Part shown: positions 63,943-64,000 of the stretch, in pieces
How positions within the stretch are numbered: the stretch's first letter is position 1
Layout of the letters: each line of letters opens with the position of its first letter
Position numbers and translations under genes: made by a program
Origin: Acholeplasmataceae bacterium
GTDB taxonomy: Bacteria; Bacillota_I; Bacilli_A; ML615J-28; CAG-698
Assembly: GCA_012841865.1 (NCBI GenBank)
Contig: DUTX01000093.1
Span: forward strand, 18,363 to 82,362
Direction of reading: 5' to 3'
Length of the DNA: 64,000 nt
The notes under the pieces: model-generated
Seen by the model: the letters and a program-made list of their open reading frames with translations, nothing else
The model's database searches: none
Told to the model about the DNA's origin: nothing

Positions 63943-64000
63943 TTGATTTTCATATGATATAACCTTGTATTATAACGATTTATGCGTATTTTTAATACTA

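Noticed and set aside
1..64000. Mycoplasma-type genetic code (TGA as Trp)
   Set aside because: secY, map, sufC, GDPD and several other genes end with TGA at the family-expected place and Trp is encoded by TGG.
1..64000. CRISPR arrays, prophage genes, transposases or integrases
   Set aside because: No regular direct repeats with spacers and no recombinase-like protein was seen.
1..64000. tRNA or rRNA genes between operons
   Set aside because: I found no tRNA-like clover-leaf or conserved TTCRANNC element with an acceptor stem in the short intergenic gaps.

Overview
The window looks like a chromosome segment from a low-GC member of the Bacilli, near the Erysipelotrichales, Haloplasmatales and Acholeplasmatales. 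The evidence is the low GC content, strong AAGGAGG ribosome-binding sites, the gene order, and mollicute-like touches such as an N-terminally extended L29 and an AAAGTG-type MraZ box. TGA is a normal stop codon (secY, map, sufC, maf's upstream gene and others end in it), so this is not a Mycoplasma/Spiroplasma-type genetic code. Mur-ligase and Ddl-like genes suggest some cell-wall or related polymer metabolism, but several carry unusual motifs. I see no phage, transposon, CRISPR array or tRNA/rRNA gene. No stretch longer than about 210 bases lacks a gene.

Layout. 1-12245 is the distal S10, spc and alpha ribosomal-protein superoperon, from the 3' part of rplB to rplQ, with secY, adk, map, infA and rpoA embedded in it and a terminator at its end. 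12288-12935 is a reverse-strand XRE regulator/membrane-protein pair with two tandem operator-like palindromes. 13149-16907 is a NusG-II-domain protein, the ECF transporter energising module (ecfA1, ecfA2, ecfT) and truA. A reverse-strand metal ABC transporter pair (16932-18457) follows. 18641-23115 is a tmk-holB-ricT-methyltransferase-(unknown)-rsmI housekeeping operon.

23231-31855 is a four-gene glycosidase operon (GH2, GH3, GH13, GH36) whose products lack signal peptides and are probably cytoplasmic. 31897-34981 (reverse) carries a divergent MurE-type ligase and a B12-binding radical SAM protein. 35158-38715 is pyruvate:ferredoxin oxidoreductase, pointing to anaerobic fermentation. 38916-44867 is an apbE-sufC-sufD-sufS-sufU-sufB operon that makes Fe-S clusters, needed by the oxidoreductase and by the radical SAM protein.

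44949-48460 is an envelope operon: an ABC-ATPase-like protein without a Walker A motif, a membrane protein, and an LtaS-type phosphoglycerol transferase. 48561-51993 is a second envelope-type operon: an alpha/beta hydrolase, a membrane-anchored MurF-type ligase and a Ddl-like ATP-grasp protein. 52072-56205 is tilS-hpt-ftsH-rqcP. The rest holds a DUF2512-like membrane protein, a GDPD-maf pair, reverse-strand hslO-M42 peptidase, a YcxB-like/unknown pair, lysS and a GDSL hydrolase. The last 100 bases contain a candidate MraZ box, suggesting that the division and cell-wall (dcw) cluster begins just beyond the right edge.

The most novel-looking parts are the ATPase-dead ABC-like operon with the LtaS-type enzyme, the hydrolase/MurF/Ddl-like triad, the divergent MurE, and the XRE/membrane pair with its tandem operators. 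None is shown to be a new system by sequence alone.
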